Notes under the pieces: generated by a model
What the model saw: only the letters and a program-made list of their open reading frames with translations
Database searches by the model: none
What the model was told of the DNA's origin: nothing
In this document: in pieces, positions 54,733 through 63,874 of the stretch
Numbering within the stretch: the stretch's first letter is position 1
How the letters are laid out: the number at the start of each line of letters is the position of its first letter
Assembly: GCF_000416985.1 (NCBI RefSeq)
Contig: NZ_ATDL01000004.1
Location: 1 to 64,000, forward strand
Length of the DNA stretch: 64,000 nt
Direction: 5' to 3'
Source: Sphingobacterium paucimobilis HER1398
GTDB taxonomy: Bacteria; Bacteroidota; Bacteroidia; Sphingobacteriales; Sphingobacteriaceae
Program-made: the position numbers and the translations under genes

Positions 54733-55445
54733 TGGAAAACCATTCAGAGAAAATACAAGATTATATCGAAGGACTCTTAGAGGGAGAAGAGCTTACGTCG
54801 TTTGAGGCTCAATTGGGCGTTGACAAGGAGCTTAGGACTATGGTAGGGCTACAGCGTGAAGTCTATGATATCTTAAATCGACGAGCTCATCAGCCAGAAG
54901 GTTCTTTGAAACTAACCTTGGAAGAAGTAAATAGACATTACCGGTCTACATCTCATTCTTCGAAGAGAAGGTTGACGAAGTGGCTGTCCATCAGTGCCGC
55001 AGCCTGTCTGTTGGTGGTTGGTTCGTTGTTTTTCTTTCAGGGATCGAATGAGTTGTACGAATTACCTACCATGCGGTCGGAAGTCGTACGAGGCAAGATG
55101 GAGAACGTCTCCTACGAGCATGCCGTGGGAGCTTTTAATGCTGGTAAATATAAGCAAGCCGGAGAGGTATTGTCTGTTCTTTTGGAAAAAGATCCGGAAC
55201 AGATCCAGTATCAGTATTATTTGGGGCTTACGTATGTAGGTCGCAAAGAATGGGACAAAGCTATCGATAGACTAGTTCCGATCGCGAATGGTCCTTCTGT
55301 ATTTTCTACGGAATCTAATTATTATTTAGCCTTAGCCTATTACAAAAAAGGAGATACAGACAGTGCCAAGATGTGCCTGAATAAGATTCCTGCTGAAGGT
55401 GCCATTGGTGAAAAGGCTGCCAAACTTCGAAAAGAAATGGATTAA
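54732..55445 (+). CDS. Membrane anti-sigma-like protein with TPR C-terminus
   Basis: A 237-residue protein. The N-terminal ~50 residues (KIQDYIEGLLEGEELTSFEA, QREVYDILNRR) resemble anti-sigma N-terminal helices; the zinc-binding HxxxCxxC of ZAS proteins is absent. One membrane segment (84-102, WLSISAAACLLVVGSLFFF) places the rest in the periplasm. Three TPR units follow (about 128-233: EHAVGAFNAGKYKQAGEVL, YYLGLTYVGRKEWDKAI, YYLALAYYKKGDTDSAK). It is translationally coupled with the sigma gene. Anti-sigma activity is inference from order and topology. Confidence 0.75.
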   Translation: MENHSEKIQDYIEGLLEGEELTSFEAQLGVDKELRTMVGLQREVYDILNRRAHQPEGSLKLTLEEVNRHYRSTSHSSKRRLTKWLSISAAACLLVVGSLFFFQGSNELYELPTMRSEVVRGKMENVSYEHAVGAFNAGKYKQAGEVLSVLLEKDPEQIQYQYYLGLTYVGRKEWDKAIDRLVPIANGPSVFSTESNYYLALAYYKKGDTDSAKMCLNKIPAEGAIGEKAAKLRKEMD

Positions 55446-56959
55446 GAATTGCGCATCACTTCCAGTAGCGTATCCAGATACTCTCTGTTGTTGGCTAATC
55501 GTGGAACTTTGTTTTGACCGCCTAGCTTACCTCTGGACTTCATCCACTTGTAAAAAGTAGTTGGTGGAGCATGGTGGACAATAGGCTTGTTCAGGGCCAT
55601 GTTTTTGAAGCGTTTGGCATCATAATCTGAATTTATTTCACGCAGTTTTTGATCCAATGTTTCGCAGAACAGATTAAAATCAGAAGGTTTTTTGTCAAAT
55701 TCAATCACCCATTCGTGTGCTCCTGCTTCGTTGGCATTGAAGTACACTGGACCTGCCGTATAATCTCTAATATTGGCGTTAGTTGCAAGACATGCTGCAT
55801 GAAGCGCTTGTTCTGCATTATCAACGATTACCTCTTCGCCAAACGTATTGATGTACTGTTTGGTTCGGCCAGATATCTGAAAACGGTAAGGAGAAAGCGA
55901 TGTAAATCGAATGGTATCTCCAATTTTATAACGCCACAGTCCCGCATTTGTCGATATAATCATGGCGTAGTTTTTACCAAGTGCTACTTCGTCAAGTCCC
56001 ACTGTTTTAGGATGTTCATCCTCTAGAAACTCCATGGGCAGGAATTCGTAGTATATCCCATAGTCTAGCATCAGCAATAAGTCATCAGAGTCGGATTGGT
56101 CTTGAAGCCCAAAGTAGCCTTCTGAGGCATTGTAGTTTTCGAGATAATACATTTCATCAGAAGGAATCAGCTGTTTGAATTGCTCCCGATAGGGCTTGAA
56201 GCTGACTCCGCCATGTCCATAGAATTCGAGATTAGGCCATACCTCGAGGAGGTTGTCTTTTTTTGTAATCTCTAAGATACGATTGGCCATGACGATATTC
56301 CAGGTCGGCACTCCAGCTAGACTCGTGACATCTTCTTTTATCGTAATCTGTGCTATTTGTTCGATTTTCTCCTCAAAGTTGGGGTTTAATGTGACTTCCA
56401 GATTTGGAGTCCTTTTGAATTCGGCCCAAAAAGGGAGGTTACGGATAAGAATGGAGGACAGGTCTCCGTAATACGAATCGGGGCTGAAATTGTTGATTTG
56501 TGAAGAGCCACCTATCACTACAGACTTGCCGGTAAAAACCTTGTTTTCAGGTTTGTTGTGACAGTAGATGGATAGCATGTCTTTTCCTCCCTGATAATGG
56601 CACTCCTCCAATGCCTCCATACTGACGGGGATAAATTTGCTCCGATCTGAAGTGGTGCCTGATGATTTAGCAAACCACTTGATATCCGAAGGCCACAGGA
56701 TATTTTGTTCGCCCTTGATCATGCGATCGATATAGCCTTTGATATCGTCGTAATCACTGATGGGCACTCGTCTCTTATACTCTTCGGGAGTCAGTATGCT
56801 TTTATAATCGTATTTTTTGCCCCATTCGGTAGCCTCTGCTGCGGATATCAAATTTTGAAACCACTCTTCTTGCACATCGTGCGGATACTTCATGAATAGC
56901 TCAATTTGGTGAATGCGCTTTTTCATGATCCATGTGAAGATAGAATTCAGTAGTTCCAT
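55442..56959 (-). CDS. GH3-family acyl-adenylating protein
   Basis: A 505-residue member of the GH3 auxin-responsive promoter family, which adenylates carboxylic acids and conjugates them to amino acids in plants; bacterial substrates are unknown. Motifs: KSSGTTSDRSKFIPVS (ATP P-loop), YGHGGVSFKPY, YNASEGYFGLQD, WRYKIGDTIRF and ISGRTKQYINTFGEEV. It lies 16 bp after lptB on the same strand and overlaps the anti-sigma-like gene by 4 bp, tail to tail. Confidence 0.9.
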   Translation of the reverse strand: MELLNSIFTWIMKKRIHQIELFMKYPHDVQEEWFQNLISAAEATEWGKKYDYKSILTPEEYKRRVPISDYDDIKGYIDRMIKGEQNILWPSDIKWFAKSSGTTSDRSKFIPVSMEALEECHYQGGKDMLSIYCHNKPENKVFTGKSVVIGGSSQINNFSPDSYYGDLSSILIRNLPFWAEFKRTPNLEVTLNPNFEEKIEQIAQITIKEDVTSLAGVPTWNIVMANRILEITKKDNLLEVWPNLEFYGHGGVSFKPYREQFKQLIPSDEMYYLENYNASEGYFGLQDQSDSDDLLLMLDYGIYYEFLPMEFLEDEHPKTVGLDEVALGKNYAMIISTNAGLWRYKIGDTIRFTSLSPYRFQISGRTKQYINTFGEEVIVDNAEQALHAACLATNANIRDYTAGPVYFNANEAGAHEWVIEFDKKPSDFNLFCETLDQKLREINSDYDAKRFKNMALNKPIVHHAPPTTFYKWMKSRGKLGGQNKVPRLANNREYLDTLLEVMRNS

Positions 56960-56975
56960 AAGAGTCGTTTTGAGG

Positions 56976-57710
56976 TTATAATTTTTTGCGTCTTAGGACG
57001 AAATTTTGGCCGAGGTAGAATTTTCTTGCCATTTCACTGTCTGCAATTTCCTCTGGGGTACCTGTGAGCATAATCTTGCCCTCGGTCAGTAGGTATGCAC
57101 GGTCTGTAATGGAAAGAGTTTCTTGTACATTATGGTCGGTGATCAATACGCCAATATTCTTTGCTTTCAATTTAGCAACTATGGTTTGGATTTCTTCGAC
57201 AGCAATAGGGTCTACTCCGGCAAAGGGCTCATCCAGCAAAATAAAATTTGGATTCGCTGCCAATGCCCTGGCTATTTCTGTACGACGGCGCTCACCTCCC
57301 GAGAGTAAATCACCTCTGTTTTTACGAACGCGGTGTAAACTGAATTCAGTCAGTAATTCTTCTAGCCTATTTTTACGCTCCTCTTTATTGGGGTGATGTA
57401 TTTCTAGGACGGCAAGGATATTGTCTTCAACGGACAGTTTTCGAAATACCGATGCTTCTTGAGCGAGGTATCCGATTCCTTTTTGAGCACGTTGGTACAT
57501 CGCATCTTTGGTGATTTCATCTTCATCAAGGAAGACATGGCCATCATTTGGCTTTATTAGACCGACAATCATGTAAAAAGATGTGGTCTTGCCTGCACCA
57601 TTGGGACCTAAAAGACCTACGATTTCTCCTTGCTCTACATGAAAGGATACGTCGTTTACCACCGTACGCTGCTTGTACTTTTTAACTAGATGTTCTGCTC
57701 TTAGTATCAT
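56976..57710 (-). CDS. lptB: LPS export ABC transporter ATPase
   Basis: A 244-residue ATPase powering LPS extraction with the LptF/G permeases, one of which is at 27779-28861. Walker [15 protein letters not shown]-loop [15 protein letters not shown], signature [16 protein letters not shown], Walker [14 protein letters not shown] and the H-loop [10 protein letters not shown] are complete. The C-terminal [15 protein letters not shown] is characteristic of LptB. GH3 follows after 16 bp. Confidence 0.96.
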   Translation of the reverse strand: MILRAEHLVKKYKQRTVVNDVSFHVEQGEIVGLLGPNGAGKTTSFYMIVGLIKPNDGHVFLDEDEITKDAMYQRAQKGIGYLAQEASVFRKLSVEDNILAVLEIHHPNKEERKNRLEELLTEFSLHRVRKNRGDLLSGGERRRTEIARALAANPNFILLDEPFAGVDPIAVEEIQTIVAKLKAKNIGVLITDHNVQETLSITDRAYLLTEGKIMLTGTPEEIADSEMARKFYLGQNFVLRRKKL

Positions 57711-57731
57711 CGATTTATTATTCGCTTATTG

Positions 57732-57739
57732 CAAACCTA
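57732..57739 (-). promoter_or_regulatory. -7 box of lptB
   Basis: TAGGTTTG on the minus strand, 21 bp before lptB; identical in sequence and distance to the box of mtgA. Confidence 0.5.
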
Positions 57740-57871
57740 AATAAAATGCTTTGTATTCACGAATGCTTGCTGTTTAAAAAATGATCAATTTTACAGTAAA
57801 TTTGTCTCAGACACTCTATTGGCGCTATTACAGTCCAAGAAAGAGAACGTAAAGCAATGGGGCGTTGTTCG

Positions 57872-59572
57872 TTAATAACGGATTCCCTTGATATTCAATT
57901 GTAGATTTTTTTTTCCTCGCCAATTGTTTTCTTCAATGCTATAACATATATCGAAGGGCTTTTTGCTGTTGAGATGACTGATGTGTTCTGCAAGTCCAAA
58001 AGCTATACAGTTAAAGCTGGGCGAACCTTCTTGTACTGTGGTGAACTTGAGATGGTTGTTGCCCACTACATATGCTGATCCATGTAAGTTGACCTTTTTT
58101 GAAACAAAAATAGGTGCTTCATTTTGCGGACCAAATGGCTCAAACTGTTTGAGTATGCGATAGAACTTGGTATCGATATCGTTGAGCTCGATTTCAGCTT
58201 CAATAGAGACCTCTTGTTGCAGCATCTCTGGTTTTATCAAACGCTCTACTACTTCTTCAAACTTAGTCTGAAAGAGGGAGATGTTTTTTTCTTGCATGGT
58301 AAGGCCCGCAGCATACTTGTGACCGCCAAATTGATCTAGAAGATCGCTGCATTCGCTCAGCGCTTCGTAGAGGTCAAATCCTATAACAGAGCGTGCTGAT
58401 CCAGCAATGTGGCCGTTGGTCTGTGTCAGGATGACTGTGGGGCGATAATAGCGTTCTGTAAGCCTGGATGCTACGATACCGATGACGCCTTTGTGCCAGT
58501 CCGATTTATACAGTACAGTTGATTTTCTGACTTTATTGACCTCATTGTTTTCTATAATAGCCAGTGCTTCTTCTGTGATCCTTAAATCAAAATCCTTTCG
58601 TAGGTTGTTTTGGTCATCAACAGCGGCCGAATAGGTTGAGGCCTCGTCTTTTGATTTGGAGATCAGTAGATTGACCGCCCCTTTTGCGTGGTCTATTCGA
58701 CCTGCTGCATTTATACGAGGGCCTATTTGAAAGACTATATCATTTATCGAGAATATTCCTGTTTTATTGGAAGATAGTTCTATCAGAGCTTGCAGTCCTA
58801 CAGATGGGTTGGAGTTGAGCTTTTTTAAGCCAAAATGTGTTAATATTCTGTTTTCACCGGTTATTGGGACAATATCTGAAGCAATACTGACAGCTACCAG
58901 ATCCAGGTACTTGTAGGCTTCTTCCATATCCATTTCATTTTTTTGTATAAATGCCTGGATAATTTTAAAGCCTATTCCACAGCCTGACAATTCTTTGTAA
59001 GGATATGGACAGTCTACTCTTTTGGGGTCAAGGACCGCACAAGCATTGGGGATAGTTTCCCCCGGCAGATGATGGTCGCCAATGATAAAGTCTATACCGC
59101 GTGTATTGGCATATTCAATTTTTTCCAAGGCTTTGATGCCACAGTCAAGTGCTATAATAAGCGAAAAGTCATTTTCTGCGGCATAATCGATTCCTTTGGT
59201 AGAGATGCCGTAGCCTTCGGCATATCGATCTGGAATATAGTACTCGATGCGAGAATGAAAGGCACGAAAGAAACTATAGACAACAGCTACAGCAGTAGTC
59301 CCGTCGACATCGTAATCTCCATATATCATGATCTTCTCATTATTACCGATGGCCTGTTCGATTCGAGAGATTGCAATATCCATGTCTTTCATCAAGAAAG
59401 GGTCATGTAATTGCTCTAGGGAAGGTCTAAAAAAGGCTTTAGACTGTTCAAAAGTGTGGATTCCACGATTAACCAATAGCCGAGCAACTATAGGATTTAC
59501 TCCCAGTTCAGATTGTAATTTATTGATTATGTTGCTGTCATTTTTTGGTTTCAGGACCCACCTTTTTTGCAT
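57872..59572 (-). CDS. recJ: Single-stranded DNA exonuclease RecJ
   Basis: A 566-residue 5'-3' exonuclease of DNA repair. DHH-domain motifs: IYGDYDVDGTTAV, ALDCGIKALE, FIIGDHHLPG and VAVSIASDIVPITGENR. The DHHA1 domain contains HKGVIGIVASRLTERYYRP, GSARSVIGFDL and DQFGGHKYAAGLTM. An OB-fold ends the protein. The start at 59572 gives the usual family N-terminus (KRWVLKP). Confidence 0.95.
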   Translation of the reverse strand: MQKRWVLKPKNDSNIINKLQSELGVNPIVARLLVNRGIHTFEQSKAFFRPSLEQLHDPFLMKDMDIAISRIEQAIGNNEKIMIYGDYDVDGTTAVAVVYSFFRAFHSRIEYYIPDRYAEGYGISTKGIDYAAENDFSLIIALDCGIKALEKIEYANTRGIDFIIGDHHLPGETIPNACAVLDPKRVDCPYPYKELSGCGIGFKIIQAFIQKNEMDMEEAYKYLDLVAVSIASDIVPITGENRILTHFGLKKLNSNPSVGLQALIELSSNKTGIFSINDIVFQIGPRINAAGRIDHAKGAVNLLISKSKDEASTYSAAVDDQNNLRKDFDLRITEEALAIIENNEVNKVRKSTVLYKSDWHKGVIGIVASRLTERYYRPTVILTQTNGHIAGSARSVIGFDLYEALSECSDLLDQFGGHKYAAGLTMQEKNISLFQTKFEEVVERLIKPEMLQQEVSIEAEIELNDIDTKFYRILKQFEPFGPQNEAPIFVSKKVNLHGSAYVVGNNHLKFTTVQEGSPSFNCIAFGLAEHISHLNSKKPFDICYSIEENNWRGKKNLQLNIKGIRY

Positions 59573-59688
59573 ACCTTTGCACTATATTTTGTATGTAAAT
59601 ATACATTTTCTAGGGCTCGTTACCTAATATTGCCTATTGTATTTCAATAGCTATAGGCTTAACTGTCATATTTACAAGATTATAAAAG

Positions 59689-60477
59689 ATGATACAAGCA
59701 TATTCCCTTTTTGAAGGTTCTTTTTCAGTTGATGGTACCAAAAAGTTTATTCCTTTTGATCCGTTGAAAGATGACCCGAAGAGCCGTCCTGGTTCTTTAT
59801 TCGTTCATGTCCATCCTTTTTTGATTGTTGCTGGATGCGGTTTGATTCTGTGCGACACCGGATTAGGGTATCGTACCGAGGATGATGAGTTGTTGATCCA
59901 TGCTAATATTCGTAAGCTTGGATTCGAACCCCATGATGTTAAGTATGTATTGATGTCACATCTCCATAAGGATCATGCCGGTGGTATGGTAGATTTTAAA
60001 GACGGTGTTGGGAGAATTGCTTTTCCGGAAGCCGAATATATTGTACAGCGTGGCGAATGGGAAAATGCGTATAGTTCGGAATCTGCATCCTATCGTACAG
60101 AGGTATTTGATGTATTGCAACGTAGTGGTAATCTAACACTGGTCGAGGGAGATGGTACTGTAAATAATGAGATCAGCTATGTGCTCAATGGAGGACATAC
60201 GGAGTTTCATCAAGGTTTTCATATCGAAACTGGCGGTGAGCATTTTTTCTTTGGTGGAGACGTGTTGCCTGAACCGGAAGAATTGTTCAAGAATTTTATT
60301 GCGAAGTATGATTACGACGGTCGTGCATCTCGTGATAGGCGTAAGGAGTATTGGCAAGAGGGGGCGCCTGCAGGCTGGGTGTTTATGTTCTACCATGGCA
60401 AGTCTTTAGCTATAGGGAGGCCTAAGCAAAAAGAAGATGGCGCTTATATTTTGGTAGACGCAAGCAAAACAGCGTAG
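59689..60477 (+). CDS. Metallo-beta-lactamase-fold hydrolase
   Basis: A 262-residue cytoplasmic MBL-fold protein. Zinc motif SHLHKDHAGGMVDF (HxHxDH), later His in NGGHTEFHQGFHIE, and Asp in FFGGDVLPEP complete the site. Related bacterial proteins act on lactones or other esters, but the substrate cannot be assigned. It precedes the KhtTU pair but is separated by an 83-bp gap with its own promoter. Confidence 0.85.
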   Translation: MIQAYSLFEGSFSVDGTKKFIPFDPLKDDPKSRPGSLFVHVHPFLIVAGCGLILCDTGLGYRTEDDELLIHANIRKLGFEPHDVKYVLMSHLHKDHAGGMVDFKDGVGRIAFPEAEYIVQRGEWENAYSSESASYRTEVFDVLQRSGNLTLVEGDGTVNNEISYVLNGGHTEFHQGFHIETGGEHFFFGGDVLPEPEELFKNFIAKYDYDGRASRDRRKEYWQEGAPAGWVFMFYHGKSLAIGRPKQKEDGAYILVDASKTA

Positions 60478-60494
60478 CCCTGCCCAACTTACCT

Positions 60495-60526
60495 GTTGTA
60501 TATACGTACAACTTTAGTTAAATTTG
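60495..60526 (+). promoter_or_regulatory. Promoter of khtT-khtU
   Basis: TAAATTTG (60519-60526) with TTG (60495-60497) 21 bp upstream, the same spacing as the fbp promoter. Confidence 0.55.
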
Positions 60527-60560
60527 ATTAATGTCTATTTTATAACTAATAAAAATAATC

Positions 60561-61040
60561 ATGTCGGTAGTTAGAGAAAGTGATCTTATTGGCATTGGAA
60601 AAAAGTATCAGATTGAAACCGAAGCAGGGGACAATATGGTTGTCGTAATCCATGATGATGGTCGTCGCGAGTTATATCGCCGTGATGATGAAGATAATGA
60701 TACGCAATGTGTGATGACTCTTTCTGATGAAGAGTCTCGGCAGATAGCTGGTATTCTGGGCGGGCTGTCCTATAAGCCAAAAGCGTTGGAAACCATTGAG
60801 GTGGCATTGGATGATTTGCGTATTGAGTGGTATAAAATAGATGTTTCCGATGATTGGGCTAATCGCAGTATCGGAGACCTGGCTGTACGACAAAAGACAG
60901 GTGCTTCTATTATTGCTGCTATTCGAGAAGATGAAACTGTTATCAATCCCGGCCCGGATTATGTAATAGCGACTGGTGTTACACTGGTTATTGCGGGAAA
61001 AGCCAAGAATATAAAACTGTTAAAAGAAATATTGTTGTAG
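60561..61040 (+). CDS. khtT: KhtT-like regulatory subunit of a cation/proton antiporter
   Basis: A 159-residue cytoplasmic protein. The N-terminal domain (LIGIGKKYQIETEAGDNMVVVIHDDGRRELY, in two parts) and a C-terminal RCK_C/TrkA-C domain (SIGDLAVRQKTGASIIAAIRED, in part; VTLVIAGKAKNIKLLKEIL) match KhtT, which gates its partner in response to a nucleotide. It lies 8 bp before the antiporter gene. Confidence 0.8.
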   Translation: MSVVRESDLIGIGKKYQIETEAGDNMVVVIHDDGRRELYRRDDEDNDTQCVMTLSDEESRQIAGILGGLSYKPKALETIEVALDDLRIEWYKIDVSDDWANRSIGDLAVRQKTGASIIAAIREDETVINPGPDYVIATGVTLVIAGKAKNIKLLKEILL

Positions 61041-61047
61041 CTCGTCT

Positions 61048-62355
61048 ATGTCGCATATTATAATATTAGAAATAGGAATTGCTGTTTTACTGGTAGCTTC
61101 AGTTGGTTTGTTGGCTAATAAGCTGCGTTTTTCGGTAATACCTTTTTTTATTATTATAGGGATGTTTCTTGGTAATAAGGAATATCCGGACTTTTTGGTG
61201 AGGTTTTTAGAGCAAACCGATAATCATGGCCTCACTACGGCTATAGAGAAGGTTTGGGGCTTTTTTACATTTTCTGAAAGTAAGCCCTTTATCGAATTTA
61301 TGGGCCGATTGGGAGTGTTATTTCTTCTCTTCTATCTCGGTCTCGAGTTTTCTGTAGGGCGGCTCATAAAATCAGGGAAATCTATTATTATTGGTGGTTC
61401 TTTGTATGTTGCACTTAATTTTGTCTCCGGATTATTCATCGGATGGTTGATGGATCTTCCTTTTAAGGAGGTGATGGTATTAAGTGGTTTGATGACCAGT
61501 TCGTCGACGGCCATTGTCGCTAAGGTACTGACCGACTTGAAGCGTACTGCTAATCCAGAGACAGAGGTTATCATGGGCATGATTATGTTTGATGATCTTT
61601 TTATAGCCATGCACATATCGTTCTTGTCCGGTTTGATTTTGGCGGGAGGTACTTCGGTATGGGCTGTATTGGGTACATCCTTGTTGGCGCTGGGTTTTAT
61701 TCTCACTTTTTTGATTTTAGGCAGAAAACTGATTCCTTTTATTGATCGGTTACTTCAAGATAAATCGTCCGAACTCTTTATACTTATCCTATTTAGTCTG
61801 CTTTTTGTTATTGCCGGTTTTTCGGAGACGATTCATGTGGCTGAGGCCATTGGGGCGTTGATGGCCGGTTTGGTGTTTGCAGATTCAAAGTATATCAAGA
61901 AGATCGAAGCGATGGTTCTACCTTATAAGGATTTTTTTGGAGCCATGTTTTTCTTCAGTTTTGGGCTATCTATAGATATCTACACTTTAGGAGGAGCTAT
62001 CGGTTGGGCTACACTGGCTGCAGTTATTACGGTTGTTTGTAATGTGGCTTCTGGTTATTTTGCCTCTCATTTTTCGAAAATGAAGCCCCGTGCGTCTTTC
62101 GATATCGGTTTTACGCTATCGGCTAGGGGAGAGTTCTCTATTATCATGGCCAATATAGGTAAGGCCGGCGGCCTTCTTCCTATATTGCAGTCCTTTGTTG
62201 TTGTGTATGTTTTGATCCTTTCCATTGTGTCTCCCTTATTGACCAAAGAGTCGAGGAAGATATGGAATGCGCTATTTGGCAAAGAGGGGGGAACTGTAAA
62301 GCCTAAGAAGACCTTGGCTGAACTAGAAGCCAGTGTCTTGCTAAAGAAAGACTAA
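61048..62355 (+). CDS. khtU: KhtU-like CPA2 monovalent cation/proton antiporter
   Basis: A 435-residue protein with about 12-13 membrane helices and the Na_H_Exchanger (CPA2) fold. LGVLFLLFYLGLEFSVGRL is a signature; GLMTSSSTAIVAKVLTDL and MIMFDDLFIAMHIS hold the ion-binding Asp region. FSFGLSIDIYTLGG and LSARGEFSIIMA are typical of K+/H+ exchangers of the Kht/Kef group. It overlaps the convergent MIP18 gene by 4 bp. With Mrp it gives the cell two distinct cation/H+ systems in this window. Confidence 0.88.
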   Translation: MSHIIILEIGIAVLLVASVGLLANKLRFSVIPFFIIIGMFLGNKEYPDFLVRFLEQTDNHGLTTAIEKVWGFFTFSESKPFIEFMGRLGVLFLLFYLGLEFSVGRLIKSGKSIIIGGSLYVALNFVSGLFIGWLMDLPFKEVMVLSGLMTSSSTAIVAKVLTDLKRTANPETEVIMGMIMFDDLFIAMHISFLSGLILAGGTSVWAVLGTSLLALGFILTFLILGRKLIPFIDRLLQDKSSELFILILFSLLFVIAGFSETIHVAEAIGALMAGLVFADSKYIKKIEAMVLPYKDFFGAMFFFSFGLSIDIYTLGGAIGWATLAAVITVVCNVASGYFASHFSKMKPRASFDIGFTLSARGEFSIIMANIGKAGGLLPILQSFVVVYVLILSIVSPLLTKESRKIWNALFGKEGGTVKPKKTLAELEASVLLKKD

Positions 62356-62681
62356 AGAAAGCCCAGTTCTAACTTAGCTTCTTCACTCATCATATCTCTA
62401 TTCCAAGGTGGATCAAACGTAAGTTCTACTAAAGACTCATTCACACCATCGATAGCGGCCACTTTACGTTGCACTTCATCCATGATTTCTCCTGCTACAG
62501 GACATCCTGGAGCGGTCAGGGTCATGACTGTTTTTGCGATGCCTCCTTCTTTGGTGATTATTTCGTAGACAAGTCCCAAGTCGACAATATTAGCGGGTTT
62601 TAACTCAGGGTCATATACACTTTCCAGTGCTTCTTGTATTTTGGGCGCTAAACCTAGCGGGTCCATGATGATGATACTCAT
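62352..62681 (-). CDS. MIP18/SufT-family Fe-S assembly protein
   Basis: A 109-residue DUF59 protein. ALESVYDPELKPANIVDLGLV has the DPE motif and TLTAPGCPVAGEI the reactive Cys; LTFDPPWNRDMMSEEAKLELG is the conserved end. Related SufT proteins act in Fe-S cluster maturation. No suf genes are adjacent. Its start overlaps the GT4 gene by 4 bp, so it is likely translated from the glycosyltransferase mRNA. Confidence 0.92.
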   Translation of the reverse strand: MSIIIMDPLGLAPKIQEALESVYDPELKPANIVDLGLVYEIITKEGGIAKTVMTLTAPGCPVAGEIMDEVQRKVAAIDGVNESLVELTFDPPWNRDMMSEEAKLELGFL

Positions 62682-63850
62682 TGTATTTTTGATTGTTGTA
62701 TTGCCTCTTTATATATCCTTTCTAATAATAATACGTTTTTTTGAGCAGAATAATTGTCGAAAAAGTCTTTTTTACAATTGTCGGATATTATTTCCTTGTC
62801 ATCGGTCGATAAGGACATCCAATTATCGAGCGTTTCTTTTAGACTTTTTTTATTGTTGGGTTCGAAGAGAAGACCATTTTTACCTGGACGGATCATCTCT
62901 TCTAATATGCCGATCTTGCTGGCGATAACGGGGGTGCCGCATGCAAAAGCTTCTAAAACCGTCATAGGCATGCCTTCAAACCAAATGGAGGGAACGATTA
63001 GTGCCTGACTTTGGGATACATATTGGTGAAGTATTTCTTTACTTTGAAAACCTCCGTAAATGATGTTAGAGTGTATTTCGCTTGCTTCTTTGACCCGGTC
63101 ACGGAGGGGTCCATCACCATATATCTTGATGGTATATTGGGATAGTGAAAAAGCCTTAAGTAAGGACTCTACTCCCTTTTCCTCGGAAAGTCGACCTATG
63201 TATACGAAGAAATCTTTTTTTTGAACTTTATAAGGCTCCGAGTCCTCAACGGCGAAATTCGGCTTTATCGCGATTTGATCAGCGTTGAGTCCAAGCGTCG
63301 AGTTTAAAAACAGCTGTTTGCCGAACTCAGAAAAGGTAAGAATGCGTTCAATATTTTTCCAGGTTCCCAATCTTTTATGCAGATAGACCGTAAATGCTGT
63401 CCAAAAAGTCTTCAGCAAAGAGTTGTCTAAAACTTTATTTCGGATGGATTTCCAGGGGAACTCTCGATCTATAGTGTCTGTAAATACGGTATTGTTGTGA
63501 AAAAGATTGGCCGAGGGATCCAGAAGCCGAAAATTATGTAATGTCAAAACAACGGGTATGTTGGCTTGGTGTAATTTTCGGAACAGCAGTGGACCTATGG
63601 CGTAGTGCGTGTTGTGGATATGTACTACGTCCGGATTGAATCCATTAACCTGTTTCATTATTTTGCGTGATGCGCAAACATTCCATGGATATAAGAAAAA
63701 TTGGAGCAGTCCCTTTAATCCTTTTTTGTTGTGAAAGGAGATGGTTTCAACTTGATGCGCTGCTTCCGTTAAGATTGCCGCTTCCTGTGCAAAAACAACA
63801 TCTTCGCCTCCTTTATGTTGATAGAAATTATGGATTATCAGAATACGCAT
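62678..63850 (-). CDS. Family 4 glycosyltransferase
   Basis: A 390-residue GT-B glycosyltransferase. MRILIIHNFYQHKGGEDVVF is the N-terminal fold; FFVYIGRLSEEKGVESLLKAF marks the donor domain, and EGMPMTVLEAFACGTPVIAS contains the E-x7-E motif. The sugar and acceptor are unknown; retaining GT4 enzymes act on LPS, exopolysaccharide or glycolipid. Its end overlaps the MIP18 gene by 4 bp. Confidence 0.92.
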   Translation of the reverse strand: MRILIIHNFYQHKGGEDVVFAQEAAILTEAAHQVETISFHNKKGLKGLLQFFLYPWNVCASRKIMKQVNGFNPDVVHIHNTHYAIGPLLFRKLHQANIPVVLTLHNFRLLDPSANLFHNNTVFTDTIDREFPWKSIRNKVLDNSLLKTFWTAFTVYLHKRLGTWKNIERILTFSEFGKQLFLNSTLGLNADQIAIKPNFAVEDSEPYKVQKKDFFVYIGRLSEEKGVESLLKAFSLSQYTIKIYGDGPLRDRVKEASEIHSNIIYGGFQSKEILHQYVSQSQALIVPSIWFEGMPMTVLEAFACGTPVIASKIGILEEMIRPGKNGLLFEPNNKKSLKETLDNWMSLSTDDKEIISDNCKKDFFDNYSAQKNVLLLERIYKEAIQQSKIQ

Positions 63851-63866
63851 GATCGAAATATAAATA

Positions 63867-63874
63867 CAAAATTA
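63867..63874 (-). promoter_or_regulatory. -7 box of the GT4 gene
   Basis: TAATTTTG on the minus strand, 16 bp before the start at 63850. Confidence 0.45.
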
